This document shows positions 25,656 to 34,485 of a stretch of 64,000 bases of DNA, piece by piece. Within the stretch, counting starts at the first letter, position 1; every line of letters begins with the position of its first letter. Both the position numbers and the translations under genes were made by a program. This DNA is from Caballeronia sp. dw_19. Its GTDB lineage: Bacteria; Pseudomonadota; Gammaproteobacteria; Burkholderiales; Burkholderiaceae. Below the pieces are notes generated by a model that did no database searches, had not been told where the DNA came from, and saw only the letters and a program-made list of their open reading frames with translations. The stretch covers positions 83,882 to 147,881 of the forward strand of contig NZ_JAAVUQ010000021.1 in assembly GCF_018449515.1 (NCBI RefSeq), in the 5' to 3' direction.

Positions 25656-27089
25656 CTAGCGCGAGTTCTGGATGTAGACGACGTGGGTCTGGGTGTACTC
25701 GTAGAGCCCATGCTTGCCGTCCGCACCGCCAATTCCGGAACGGCGCACACCGGCGTGAAAGCCTTGCATCGCTTCGAAGTTTTCGCGATTGACGTAGGTT
25801 TCGCCGAAGCGGAGTTCGTTGCAGGCGCGCATCGTGTTGCCGAGGTTGCGTGTATAAATCGATGACGTTAATCCGTAGTCCGAATCATTTGCCATATCGA
25901 TCACCTGATCGAGCGTGTCGAAGACCGTCACCGGCGCGACCGGACCGAAGATCTCGCGCCGCATGATCTCCATGTCCTGGCGACAGTCCAGCAGTACCGT
26001 AGGTTCGAAATACTGGCCCCCTTCGCGTTCCACCCGATTGCCGCCAGTCGCGAGCCGGGCGCCGTCTGCAAGCGCGCGCTCGACCAGTCCGTGCACCTTT
26101 TCTGCGGCGGCGACATTGATGAGCGGTCCCATGTTGACATCGGCTGAACCAAGCGGGTCGCCGAAGGTAGTCGCGCGCATGGCGCGCACGAGTTTCTCGC
26201 TGAACGCATCCACCACCTTGCGATGCACGTAAATGCGCTCCGCGCAATTGCAGACCTGGCCACTGTTGATGATGCGTGAATCCTTGATGGCGTTGACGGC
26301 CAGATCCAGATCGGCGTCATCCATCACGATCGCCGGCGCCTTGCCGCCGAGTTCCAGATTGACCTTGGTGATGTTCTTCGCTGCAGCGGCCATGATGCGC
26401 GAGCCGGTTTCCACGCTGCCGGTGAAGCTGATCATGCCAATGTCGCGATGACCGGCCAGCGCGCTGCCAGCTTGCGCACCGTTGCCATAGACAAGATTGA
26501 AGACGCCTTTGGGCAGGTCGGTTTGCGCAAGCAGTTCGGTGAATAACGCAGCGTTGTTCGGTGTCTCCTCGCTCGGCTTGATCACGATGGTGTTGCCGGT
26601 GACAAGCGCCGGCGCCATCTTGCGGGCAATCAGGAAGAACGGGAAATTCCACGGCAGGATCCCTCCGATCACCCCAATAGGCTGGCGGAACAGGAAGATG
26701 TTTTCGTCGGCGCGGTCGCTGGTAATGACTTCGCCTTCCAGTCGGCGCGCCCATTCCGCCATGTAGTCGAGGTAGTCCGCCGTGAACGTGGCCTCGGTGC
26801 GGGCGAGTGAAAGAATCTTCCCTTGCTCCTGCGAAATCACGCGGGCAATTGCCTCGGCATTGTCACGGATCTTGCCGGCGATACGCCGCAGATGCCCGGC
26901 TCGTTCGATTGCAGGAAGGCGTCCCCAACCGCTCTGGGCGCGCTTCGCGGCTTCTATCGCCTGGTCGACGACCGCTGCGGGCGAGTTCGGTATTTCCGAA
27001 ATGACGGCGCCGGTGGCGGGGTTGAGGACCGCGATACGTTCGCTGTTGTCCGGGTCGATGAAACGGCCATCAATGTAGTTACGGTGCAT
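25656..27089 (-). CDS. aldA: Aldehyde dehydrogenase, AldA type
   Basis: This is an NAD-dependent aldehyde dehydrogenase of the lactaldehyde/glycolaldehyde dehydrogenase type (477 aa; E. coli AldA is 479). Key regions are GILPWNFPFFLIARK, the catalytic glutamate in NLELGGKAPAIV and the nucleophile in SGQVCNCAERIYV. The C-terminal YVNRENFEAMQGFHAGVRRS followed by GIGGADGKHGL is close to the AldA signature. It would oxidise a small hydroxyaldehyde such as glycolaldehyde or lactaldehyde, a common product of sugar-acid aldol cleavage. The ATG at 27089 has GGAGAG before it; an ATG four codons upstream lacks a ribosome site. First gene of the leftward operon. Confidence 0.92.
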   Translation of the reverse strand: MHRNYIDGRFIDPDNSERIAVLNPATGAVISEIPNSPAAVVDQAIEAAKRAQSGWGRLPAIERAGHLRRIAGKIRDNAEAIARVISQEQGKILSLARTEATFTADYLDYMAEWARRLEGEVITSDRADENIFLFRQPIGVIGGILPWNFPFFLIARKMAPALVTGNTIVIKPSEETPNNAALFTELLAQTDLPKGVFNLVYGNGAQAGSALAGHRDIGMISFTGSVETGSRIMAAAAKNITKVNLELGGKAPAIVMDDADLDLAVNAIKDSRIINSGQVCNCAERIYVHRKVVDAFSEKLVRAMRATTFGDPLGSADVNMGPLINVAAAEKVHGLVERALADGARLATGGNRVEREGGQYFEPTVLLDCRQDMEIMRREIFGPVAPVTVFDTLDQVIDMANDSDYGLTSSIYTRNLGNTMRACNELRFGETYVNRENFEAMQGFHAGVRRSGIGGADGKHGLYEYTQTHVVYIQNSR

Positions 27090-27170
27090 GTGTCTCTCCA
27101 TGTCGTGTGAGCTGGCCGGCCGCGCCTGGCTGGCATCCGGCGGGTCAGTAGGGGGCAGTTTTAGAGAATT

Positions 27171-27219
27171 TATATTGAATATAGATTATATAATGCATTG
27201 TATTCGTCCAGGTCGTCAA
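27171..27219 (-). promoter_or_regulatory. Promoter region with AT palindromes for aldA operon
   Basis: On the minus strand a TTGACG -35-like element (27214-27219) precedes CATTAT at about 18 bases. Two palindromes follow: ATTATATAAT (27185-27194) and TATATT-G-AATATA (27171-27183, perfect 6-1-6). They belong to the same AT-rich operator class as the neighbouring rightward promoter. Confidence 0.45.
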
Positions 27220-27257
27220 CGCTGAACAGGCTATCTGGCACCTCGCCAATCCACCTC

Positions 27258-27286
27258 TTGTGCGCAGATAAAATATAAATTATATT
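27258..27286 (+). promoter_or_regulatory. Promoter and operator of the CaiB-thiolase operon
   Basis: TTGTGC (27258-27263), a 17-base spacer and TATATT (27281-27286) form a promoter 37 bases before the first CoA-transferase gene. The perfect 7-1-7 palindrome AATATAA-A-TTATATT (27272-27286) ends exactly with the -10. It lies in a 19-base sequence, ATAAAATATAAATTATATT (27268-27286), that recurs identically at 34561-34579. Confidence 0.65.
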
Positions 27287-27322
27287 CTTTTCATTGAAAA
27301 CAAATAGCAACGAGGAGGGAGG

Positions 27323-28510
27323 ATGGAAAGGCCGTTCGACAACGTACGGATTCTCGACATGACGTACGACCTGGGACGCTATGTCGGGCGTCTGTTTGCA
27401 GACCTCGGAGCGTCAGTGACGCGTTTGGAGCCGCCCGGCGGATTGCCTGACCGGCGCTCGGTCAGCAGCAGCGACCCGGCCACGCGCGAGCCGGCGGTCT
27501 ACGAGTTCGAGTTCCTGAATGCCGGGAAAGAGAGCCGCACGCTCGACCTGCAATCGGCGGACGGACGCGCGGCGTTCGCCGCGCTGGCGAAGTCCGCGCA
27601 AGTGATCCTGCTGGAGCGCGGTGGCCCGCTATATGACGAGCTTGACTGGATCAGGTCGCTCTCGCCGTCTGTTGTCGTGACATCGGTGTCGCCTTTCGGG
27701 CGCACCGGCCCGTGGGCGGATGCTGCGGCGACCGATCTGACGCTGCAAGCGGCGGGCGGCATTGCGTGGCTTTCAGGACGGCTCGACGATGCGCCGCTGC
27801 GCCTGCCCGGTTCCCAGGCGACCATGATCAGCGGTGTCTATGCCGCTGTGGCCACGTCGCTCGCGCTGTATGACGCGAATGCGACGGGGCGCGGCCATGT
27901 CGTCGATGTCTCAGCGCAGGAATGTATTGCGCACTCGCTGCAGAATTCCATCCAGATGTGGGACTTCGAGAAGAAGATATCGATGCGTGGCGGAGAGGGT
28001 ACCCGCGACGCGAGCGAAGACATGTTTGCCTGCAAGGACGGCCTGATCTTTCTCGCCGCGCCCCGATCGCTGGGCGTGTCGTGGAATGCGTTGGTCGCCT
28101 GGATCTGCGAGACCGGACATCCAGCTGGCGAGGCATTGTCCGAAGCGCGCTGGGGTGATCGTGTGTGGCGCCTGACCAAGGAAGCAAAACACATCTTGCG
28201 GGAGACGCTTGAGTCGTTCACGCGGCAGTACACCAAGCAGGAACTGACGCAGGAGGCGCTCAAACGCAAGATCGTGCTGGGGCCGGTCAGCACCGTTCTC
28301 GACGTGCTGGAAGACCCGCAACTGCGGCACCGGCAATTTTTCGAGTCGGTTGCGTTGAACCATTTGAACGCCACTGAGTTGAACGCCACTGCGCTGGACA
28401 CCACCTCGAACGCGACCGCGCGCTTTCCCGGCGCCCCCTACCGGCTGTCTGAGCCGGTATGGTCGGTCAGTCCGGCGGCGCCTCTCGACCAGCCCTCCGC
28501 TCGATCCTAG
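27323..28510 (+). CDS. CaiB/BaiF (class III) CoA-transferase
   Basis: This is a CoA-transferase (395 aa), first gene of the rightward operon. It opens NVRILDMTYDLGRYVGRLFA with the following GASVTRLEPPGGLPDR turn. The catalytic carboxylate is retained in GHVVDVSAQECIAHSL (Glu in QEC). A GAGGAGGGAGG ribosome site precedes the ATG. The C-terminal part ends with a degenerate ATELNATALDTTSNATARF repeat-like linker. The adjacent gene encodes another member, 9 bases away, so the two may form a hetero-oligomer, as the fused gene at 22877-25510 also suggests. Confidence 0.92.
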   Translation: MERPFDNVRILDMTYDLGRYVGRLFADLGASVTRLEPPGGLPDRRSVSSSDPATREPAVYEFEFLNAGKESRTLDLQSADGRAAFAALAKSAQVILLERGGPLYDELDWIRSLSPSVVVTSVSPFGRTGPWADAAATDLTLQAAGGIAWLSGRLDDAPLRLPGSQATMISGVYAAVATSLALYDANATGRGHVVDVSAQECIAHSLQNSIQMWDFEKKISMRGGEGTRDASEDMFACKDGLIFLAAPRSLGVSWNALVAWICETGHPAGEALSEARWGDRVWRLTKEAKHILRETLESFTRQYTKQELTQEALKRKIVLGPVSTVLDVLEDPQLRHRQFFESVALNHLNATELNATALDTTSNATARFPGAPYRLSEPVWSVSPAAPLDQPSARS

Positions 28511-28519
28511 GAACCTTTC

Positions 28520-29737
28520 ATGCGACCCAATTTTCTCAAGGGCATCCGTTTTACAGACCTCACATGGGCCGGCGCCGGTCCGTTCGGCACCAAGGTATTT
28601 TCGGATTTCGGCGCCGAGGTGCTGAAGATCGAAAGCATGACGCGGCCCGACTCGGTGCGCACGGCCGGGCCTTTCAAGGACGGCGTGGTCGGCACTAACC
28701 GCAGCGGTTACTTCGCGTCGCGCAATACAGGCAAGCACAGCGTCTCGCTGAATCTCAAGACGGAGGAGGCGCGGCAAATCGTGCGCGATCTGGTTGCCCA
28801 CTCCGACGTCGTCTGCAATAACTTCGGACCGGGCGCGATGGATCGCCTTGGCTTTGGCTACGAAGCGCTGTGCGAGATCAAGCCCGACATCATCTATCTA
28901 TCCATGCCGATGTACGGCCAGGACGGCCCGCGTGCGGACCTGCTCGGCGTTGGCATGACGATCAGCGCGGTGACGAGCATCATGTGGCAGACCGCGTATG
29001 GTCCAGGTGACCCGGTCGGCCCCGGCACGCATTATCCCGACCATGCAGCGAACCCGTACCACGCGGCGTTTGCCGTGCTGGCTGCGCTCGCGCATCGGCG
29101 CAAGACGGGGCGCGGCATGAAGATCGATTTATCTCAGGTCGAATCCACCACGAACTTTGTCGGACCCTCGATTGTCGAGGCGGCCGCGACCGGGATCGAG
29201 CCGCCGCAGATCGGCAATCGCAGCCGCAATGACGCGCCTCACAACATCTTCCGGGCGCGTGGTGACGACGCATGGATCGCGATCGCGGTCACGGACGATA
29301 CCCAATGGCGCGCGCTCACGGACGCGATCGGCCGCCCGGATCTCGCCGCCGATGCAACCCTGTCCCACGCCGCCGGCCGGCTTGCAGCGCTGGCACGCGT
29401 GGAAGATGCGGTTGCGGGTTGGGTGCGGGAACGCGACGTGGACGACATCATTGCTGCGTTGCGTCCTCACGGTATCGCGGTGGCGCGCGTGTCATCGTCG
29501 CGGGAACTGATCGAAAACGATCCACAGTTGGCGTATCGGCACTATTGGCAGCATGTCGATCACCCCGAAGTCGGTCCGGTGCTGCTGAGTTCATTGCCGT
29601 TCACCATCGACGGGGAGCGCGTTCAGCTTGAGCGGCCGCCGCTCTTTGGCGAGCACACGAGCGCGGTGCTGGGCGGCTTGCTTGGCCTGTCCAGCGAGCG
29701 CATCGACGCGCTGAATGAACTGGGAGCGTTGTCATGA
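28520..29737 (+). CDS. CaiB/BaiF (class III) CoA-transferase
   Basis: This is the second CoA-transferase of the operon (405 aa). It opens FLKGIRFTDLTWAGAGPFGT with GAEVLKIESMTRPDSVR, and keeps the catalytic glutamate in GMKIDLSQVESTTNF. Its opening is similar in style to the C-terminal half of the fused transferase at 22877-25510, while the preceding gene resembles the N-terminal half, by eye. The stop codon overlaps the start of the thiolase-like gene by 4 bases, linking CoA activation to the predicted C-C cleavage step. Confidence 0.93.
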   Translation: MRPNFLKGIRFTDLTWAGAGPFGTKVFSDFGAEVLKIESMTRPDSVRTAGPFKDGVVGTNRSGYFASRNTGKHSVSLNLKTEEARQIVRDLVAHSDVVCNNFGPGAMDRLGFGYEALCEIKPDIIYLSMPMYGQDGPRADLLGVGMTISAVTSIMWQTAYGPGDPVGPGTHYPDHAANPYHAAFAVLAALAHRRKTGRGMKIDLSQVESTTNFVGPSIVEAAATGIEPPQIGNRSRNDAPHNIFRARGDDAWIAIAVTDDTQWRALTDAIGRPDLAADATLSHAAGRLAALARVEDAVAGWVRERDVDDIIAALRPHGIAVARVSSSRELIENDPQLAYRHYWQHVDHPEVGPVLLSSLPFTIDGERVQLERPPLFGEHTSAVLGGLLGLSSERIDALNELGALS

Positions 29738-30918
29738 GCGAGAAGGAATTCAAACGGCCCAGCTCGAGTTTGCGCCGGGCGGCGGCCGTCGTCGGCGTGG
29801 GTCATACCGATTGGACCGGCGACTGGAAGCGGGTTCGCGCCGGCGAAAAGCCTACCGACAGCTACGGCTACGGCGCGCTCGCATTGCGCGAGGCGTTGGC
29901 CGACGTGGGGCTGACACGCGCCGATATCGACGGCTTGATTGTCGGTCCGACCACGGCCTACGAGCGCATGTCAGAAGTGCTCGGCATCAACCCGCGCTGG
30001 GGCGACCAGGCCGACGCGGTTCTTTCTGTGGCGCAGGCCGTCACGGCGATCGAAGCCGGGCTTGCCGAGACCATTGCGCTGGTTTATGGAAACGATCAGC
30101 GCTCCGCTGAAATCCAGTACGGCGGACCGCAGGCGATGGGCGGCGACGCGTTCTTGTCCTACGTGTATCACTCACCGTGGGGCCTGACATCGCAAGGCGC
30201 GCTCTACGCGCTTACGTTTCGCGCGTACTGCCATGAGCGCGGCTTCGATTCGCTGGACCTGGGACAAGTTGCCGTTGCGCAGCGTGCATGGTCGTCGATG
30301 AACCCGAACGCGGTCATGCGCAAGCGCATTACGCTTGACGACTACGCGCAAGCGAAATACATCTGCGAACCGTTGCGGCTTTACGATTACTGCATGATCA
30401 ACGACGGTGGAGTGGCGTTGATCGTCACCACCGCCGAGCGGGCGAAAAAGTTGCGCAAGCCGCCGGTGTATATCGAAGCGCTGGGGCGGCGCGACCTGAA
30501 TCGGGGGGCAACGAGCCTCGAGCCCAGGCTGACCGATTTTTATCTGTCCGCACAGCAGGATTGCGCGCGTCAGGCGTACGACATGGCCGGCTTCGGACCG
30601 CGCGACATGGACTTGTTCCAGGTGTACGACAGCTTCTCGGTCCACGTCCCGCTCGCGCTCGAAGGCTACGGCTATTGCGATGTCGGCGACGCGGGGCGTT
30701 TCCTGCGCGAAGACGGCATTGGCCCGGGCGGAAAATTGCCAACCAATACGAGCGGCGGCCATCTGTCCGAAACCTACATGCAGGGATGGGCGCATCAGAT
30801 TGAATGCGTGCGCCAGTTGCGCGGCGAATGCGGCGAGCGGCAGGTGCCCGACTGCCGGCACGCGCATTACACCTCAGACGTTGCCGGCAAAGCGGTGTCG
30901 ATCATTTATAGCCGATAG
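29734..30918 (+). CDS. Thiolase-superfamily protein without nucleophilic cysteine (predicted aldolase)
   Basis: This is a thiolase-fold protein of the SCP-x/lipid-transfer branch (394 aa). The segment where thiolases carry the nucleophilic cysteine reads WGDQADAVLSVAQAVTAIEA and has none, so it cannot form the usual acyl-enzyme. It keeps the C-terminal SGGHLSETYMQGW histidine region and RQLRGECGERQV, plus tyrosines at 298 (FQVYDSFS) and 348. Steroid side-chain aldolases of the Ltp2 type are likewise cysteine-less thiolase homologues that work with a DUF35 protein, and the next gene here is DUF35. I infer a retro-aldol cleavage of a beta-hydroxyacyl-CoA. Confidence 0.85.
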   Translation: MSEKEFKRPSSSLRRAAAVVGVGHTDWTGDWKRVRAGEKPTDSYGYGALALREALADVGLTRADIDGLIVGPTTAYERMSEVLGINPRWGDQADAVLSVAQAVTAIEAGLAETIALVYGNDQRSAEIQYGGPQAMGGDAFLSYVYHSPWGLTSQGALYALTFRAYCHERGFDSLDLGQVAVAQRAWSSMNPNAVMRKRITLDDYAQAKYICEPLRLYDYCMINDGGVALIVTTAERAKKLRKPPVYIEALGRRDLNRGATSLEPRLTDFYLSAQQDCARQAYDMAGFGPRDMDLFQVYDSFSVHVPLALEGYGYCDVGDAGRFLREDGIGPGGKLPTNTSGGHLSETYMQGWAHQIECVRQLRGECGERQVPDCRHAHYTSDVAGKAVSIIYSR

Positions 30919-30928
30919 GGAAAACGCG

Positions 30929-31366
30929 ATGAGCCAGGCAACATCTGAAGCGGCGCGTACGCCGCAGCCCGTGATGGGCCTCTACGACCGGCCGATGTGG
31001 GAAAGCATTCGTGAACGGGCGATGAAACTGCAGTGCTGCGCCGAGTGTGGAGGGTTTCAATATCCGCCTGCGCCGGTGTGCGTGCACTGCTTGTCGTCGA
31101 AGCTTGAATGGCGCGTTTTGTCCGGGCGCGCAAGCATCATCTCGTGGGTGATCTTTCACAAAAGCTATCTTGGCGCGTATCCGGCGCCTTATAACGTTAT
31201 CGCGGTCAGGCTGGAGGAAGGGCCCGTGATGATTTCCAATCTGGAACCACCGCTGCCTGAGGGAGACTGGATCGGCAAGCCCGTGCGTTTGACGTACGTG
31301 ACGATGGCGGATGAACTCGTTCTTCCGCGTTTTACGATCGACGCAAGCGAACCGGTATCGACTTGA
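30929..31366 (+). CDS. DUF35 OB-fold, zinc-ribbon protein
   Basis: This is the small partner of the thiolase-like gene (145 aa). A rubredoxin-like zinc ribbon is visible as CAECGGFQYPPAPVCVHC (two CxxC pairs), followed by an OB-fold of the acyl-CoA-associated type with IISWVIFHKSYLGAYPAPYN. DUF35 proteins bind CoA esters and are required by their thiolase or aldolase partners. It starts 10 bases after the partner stop with a GGGAAA site. It is the last gene of the rightward CoA-transferase operon. Confidence 0.9.
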   Translation: MSQATSEAARTPQPVMGLYDRPMWESIRERAMKLQCCAECGGFQYPPAPVCVHCLSSKLEWRVLSGRASIISWVIFHKSYLGAYPAPYNVIAVRLEEGPVMISNLEPPLPEGDWIGKPVRLTYVTMADELVLPRFTIDASEPVST

Positions 31367-31386
31367 TGTCCGGCGATTGCTTAGCA

Positions 31387-31403
31387 GAATATCGTCGATA
31401 TTC
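31387..31403. promoter_or_regulatory. Perfect 17-bp palindrome GAATATCG-T-CGATATTC
   Basis: An 8-1-8 perfect palindrome lies 20 bases after the DUF35 stop codon. A one-base loop makes an RNA hairpin poor, so a protein-binding site is more likely. I see no second copy in the window. Confidence 0.45.
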
Positions 31404-31435
31404 ACGCATGAAGCAATCACGCGAAGCGGTCCGGA

Positions 31436-31483
31436 AAGCCCGAAAAAAGCGTGCGCCGCGTGCGTAACCGCTATTTCGGGCTT
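31436..31483 (+). terminator. Hairpin terminator after the CaiB-thiolase operon
   Basis: AAGCCCGAAA (31436-31445) and TTTCGGGCTT (31474-31483) pair perfectly over 10 bases, with an inner AGCG/CGCT stem. The shape fits a transcription terminator of the 27323-31366 operon, although only two T residues close the stem and no T-run follows. Confidence 0.55.
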
Positions 31484-31534
31484 CGGCAATTGTGTGTCCG
31501 GGAGGGGCCTGGACTGCTCGGGTAAAATCCCGCA

Positions 31535-31577
31535 TTGCTTCCGGCAATAGGATAATTTATTTTATATGTATAAAATA
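31535..31577 (+). promoter_or_regulatory. Promoter with AT-rich operator upstream of GntR gene
   Basis: TTGCTT (31535-31540) and TATTTT (31558-31563) have a 17-base spacer. The palindrome TATTTTATA-TG-TATAAAATA (31558-31577, perfect 9-2-9) begins at the -10. About 315 bases of leader then precede the regulator gene; nothing else is recognisable there. The site suggests autoregulation. Confidence 0.5.
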
Positions 31578-31892
31578 TGCGGCCGGTTCAGTGTTTGCGG
31601 AGCGAGGCGCGTTGCCGCTTTCCTGTCGGCGGGCAGCGCGCGTTCCCGCTTTTTCTCATGACCCCCGCCGAGTACGCCGGTGCGACCGCATAGGCGCGCT
31701 CGATGCGAACTACAGCAGGCACCCTCGCCGGGGTCGCCCCTGATAACAAACGGTCATCATCGATGGGTGCGGCCTCGTACAATGCCGGGAATCGGGCACT
31801 GGCCCGGTCGACATGATTTACCGCCCCCGTCACGGCGCTCTGGCGCCCAGGTCTTATTGACCCTTGCGGGACGTGCACTGGAAACCCTTGGA

Positions 31893-32546
31893 ATGCATAT
31901 GACTTTTTGGACGAAACTCGATCAGGTTGCCGAACGATTGCGCGAACGTATCATCTCGGGCGAATACAAGCGCGGTGACAAGCTGAAGCAGGCTGATATT
32001 GCCGCCGAACTCGGCGTCTCGATCACGCCGGTGCGCGAAGCGCTGAAGGTGCTCGAGATGGAAGGGTTTGTGGTGAGCGTCCCTCATAAAGGGCTTTCGG
32101 TTCCCGAGATCGAGCCGGAACGTGCTCGCGAGATTTTCGAGTTGCGTGTCATGCTCGAGCGCAGCCTGACGGAAAAGGCGCTTGCGCGGATCACCAAGGA
32201 GGAGATCGCGGAGATTCGGACGCTGCATCGAGAACTGACGGCGCTCGTGAAGGCGCGTGAGGTATACCCGGTGCGCGCGGCCAACGTGCGTTTCCATTTT
32301 CGACTTTACGAAATTGCGGATTGTCCGCAAACCCTGCAGTTCGTGCGTGTGTTGTGGGCGAAATATCCGTTCAATTTCCACGACGACCAGGCGGTACGCT
32401 TCAAGCAACTCTTGCAGGAGCACGGCGAAATCATTCGCGCGCTCGAGTCGGGTGATAAGAAAGTGGCGCTTGCCGCGATGATCAATCATATTGAAAGCGG
32501 TTGGAACCGTGTCTCCGACAACGTGATGTCCACAAAACACCCGTAA
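31893..32546 (+). CDS. GntR-family transcriptional regulator (FCD domain)
   Basis: This is a DNA-binding repressor or activator (about 217 aa). A winged helix (residues about 8-70, with GDKLKQADIAAELGVSITPVREALKVLEMEG) is followed by an all-helical FCD effector domain with metal-ligand-type histidines (NVRFHFRLYE). FCD regulators respond to organic acids or acyl-CoAs. The start is uncertain between two close ATGs (31893 and 31899); the open frame extends further up without a ribosome site. Its own promoter region holds a 9-2-9 AT palindrome like those on the neighbouring operons, which makes it the first candidate regulator of the island. Confidence 0.88.
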   Translation: MHMTFWTKLDQVAERLRERIISGEYKRGDKLKQADIAAELGVSITPVREALKVLEMEGFVVSVPHKGLSVPEIEPERAREIFELRVMLERSLTEKALARITKEEIAEIRTLHRELTALVKAREVYPVRAANVRFHFRLYEIADCPQTLQFVRVLWAKYPFNFHDDQAVRFKQLLQEHGEIIRALESGDKKVALAAMINHIESGWNRVSDNVMSTKHP

Positions 32547-32788
32547 CGCCAAAACGGTACGTTATAAAAGAACCCGGCAACGACGGTTAGTCTGCCGGCA
32601 AGCCCGTGCTCATTTTTATAACTCATGCGTTGCGACTCATTCGTTGCAACGTCGCTGCGCGTGGGCAATCCACGCGCAATCTCTCAGGTTCCCCGCACTG
32701 GTCCGGTCTTACGCACCCCGACACTCATCCCCTTTCCGGTTGCATGAAGCCCGCCGCAAGCGCGCTGCGTCGCGGATGCTTTTGATCC

Positions 32789-32840
32789 TTGACTCGTAGT
32801 GTATAGCCGATAAAAACCGTCCGGAACTTGGTCGGACCAA
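32789..32840 (+). promoter_or_regulatory. Promoter and FadR-type operator of the dehydratase gene
   Basis: TTGACT (32789-32794), 16 bases and TAAAAA (32811-32816) form a promoter about 120 bases before the dehydratase start. Immediately downstream, TTGGTC-G-GACCAA (32828-32840) is a perfect 6-1-6 palindrome that fits the TGGTnnnACCA core of FadR-type GntR operators. Its place at the expected transcription start suits repression. Confidence 0.6.
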
Positions 32841-32937
32841 TTTGTCCGGGTCCCACGCGTTACTCATGATGGCGGGCAGCAGCGCATGCATCGCGCAGCG
32901 CTTCTCAAGCAGATATATCCCCGCATTGGAGAACACG

Positions 32938-34464
32938 ATGGACACGCTTTCGCAGATTATCCGGCTGCATGAAGACGACAATGTTGCGATTGCCCGCAAT
33001 ACCCTGCCGGCCGGCACCGTGCTGGACGAACTGGACGGACTCGTCGTGCGCGCCGAGGTTCCGGCGGCGCACAAGATCGCGTTGCGCGACGTCGAGGCGG
33101 GCGCACTCGTGCGCCGCTACGGACAGACGATCGGACGCGCGTCATGCCGCATCGAACGGGGAGACCATGTCCATACCCATAATGTATCGATGGGCGATTT
33201 CGAGCGAGATTATGCCTTCGGCGAAGACATGAAACCCGTCGACCAGGCACGCGAGACGCTCACGTTCCAGGGCATTCGCCGCGCGGATGGCCGCGTGGCG
33301 ACGCGCAACTATATCGGCGTGGTCAGCACGGTCAATTGCTCGGCTACCGTCAGCAAGATGGTCGCGCAACATTTCTCCGCGCCGGGCCGGCTCGACGCTT
33401 ATCCGAACGTGGATGGCGTCGTCCCTGTCACGCATAGCTTCGGCTGCTGTATCGATCACAACGGCGAAGGCATCCAGCAATTGCGGCGCACGATCGGCGG
33501 ATTTGTCAAACACGCCAACTTCGCGGGCGTGCTTGTCATCGGCCTGGGTTGCGAGGCCAATCAGATGGGCGCGATCTTCATGACCGGCGGCATTGCGCCC
33601 GGTCCCACGATGGTGCCGCTCGTCATGCAGGAACTGGGCGGTACGCAAAAGACCGTCGATGCCGCGATCAAGGCGATAGAAACAATGCTGCCTCTGGCGA
33701 ACCAGGTGGTGCGTGAACCCTTGCCGATCTCGCACCTGAACATCGCCTTGCAATGCGGCGGTTCGGATGGCTACTCGGGAATCACGGCCAATCCGGCGCT
33801 CGGCGCGGCAGTCGACTTGCTGGTCCAGCACGGCGGTACCGCCATTCTTTCGGAGACGCCCGAGATCTATGGCGCGGAGCATTTGCTGACGCGCCGTGCG
33901 GTCTCGCGTGAAGTGGGGGAGAAGATCGTCGAGCGCATTCGCTGGTGGGAATCCTATGCGGAGCGCGAGAAGGGCAGCATCGACAACAATCCGACTCCGG
34001 GCAACAAGGCCGGCGGCCTGACAACGATCCTCGAGAAGTCGCTGGGCGCAGTCGCTAAAAGCGGCTCAACGCCGCTGATGGGCGTCTACCGTTATGCGGA
34101 GCCAATCGATACTCATGGCCTCGTGTTCATGGACGCGCCAGGATACGATCCGATGGGCGCGACCGGACAGATTGCGAGCGGCGCCAACCTCGTTGTATTT
34201 ACCACAGGCCGTGGTTCATGCTTCGGCGCCAAACCCGCGCCATCGATCAAGCTTGCGACCAATACGCTCATGTACAACCGCATGCGCGACGACATGGACA
34301 TCAATTGCGGTGACATCATGGATGGCTCGGTCAGCGTGCGCGAGAAGGGCGAGGAAATCTTTCGCTCGATCATCGAAATCGCTTCAGGTGCGCAGAGCAA
34401 GAGCGAGGCGCTGGGCGTCGGCAACGAGGAATTCGTTCCCTGGATGATCGGCGCGCAGATGTAG
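32938..34464 (+). CDS. UxaA/GarD family dehydratase (altronate/galactarate type)
   Basis: This is a sugar-acid dehydratase of the altronate hydrolase/galactarate dehydratase family (508 aa). It removes water from a hydroxy acid to give a 2-keto-3-deoxy acid and is usually iron dependent. An N-terminal SAF domain (residues about 8-95, VAIARNTLPAGTVL) precedes the catalytic part with conserved cysteines in SFGCCIDHNGEG, GLGCEANQ, LQCGGSDGYSG and GRGSCFG. GGAG precedes the ATG at 32938; upstream in-frame codons are unlikely to be used. It has its own promoter with a FadR-like operator and is followed by an MFS carrier. Confidence 0.93.
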   Translation: MDTLSQIIRLHEDDNVAIARNTLPAGTVLDELDGLVVRAEVPAAHKIALRDVEAGALVRRYGQTIGRASCRIERGDHVHTHNVSMGDFERDYAFGEDMKPVDQARETLTFQGIRRADGRVATRNYIGVVSTVNCSATVSKMVAQHFSAPGRLDAYPNVDGVVPVTHSFGCCIDHNGEGIQQLRRTIGGFVKHANFAGVLVIGLGCEANQMGAIFMTGGIAPGPTMVPLVMQELGGTQKTVDAAIKAIETMLPLANQVVREPLPISHLNIALQCGGSDGYSGITANPALGAAVDLLVQHGGTAILSETPEIYGAEHLLTRRAVSREVGEKIVERIRWWESYAEREKGSIDNNPTPGNKAGGLTTILEKSLGAVAKSGSTPLMGVYRYAEPIDTHGLVFMDAPGYDPMGATGQIASGANLVVFTTGRGSCFGAKPAPSIKLATNTLMYNRMRDDMDINCGDIMDGSVSVREKGEEIFRSIIEIASGAQSKSEALGVGNEEFVPWMIGAQM

Positions 34465-34485
34465 GCGTGACGATGAAGAGCGTGT

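Noticed and set aside
29734..30918. Annotation as an acetyl-CoA acetyltransferase.
   Set aside because: The nucleophilic cysteine of thiolases is missing and the gene is paired with DUF35; a simple thiolase reaction is unlikely.
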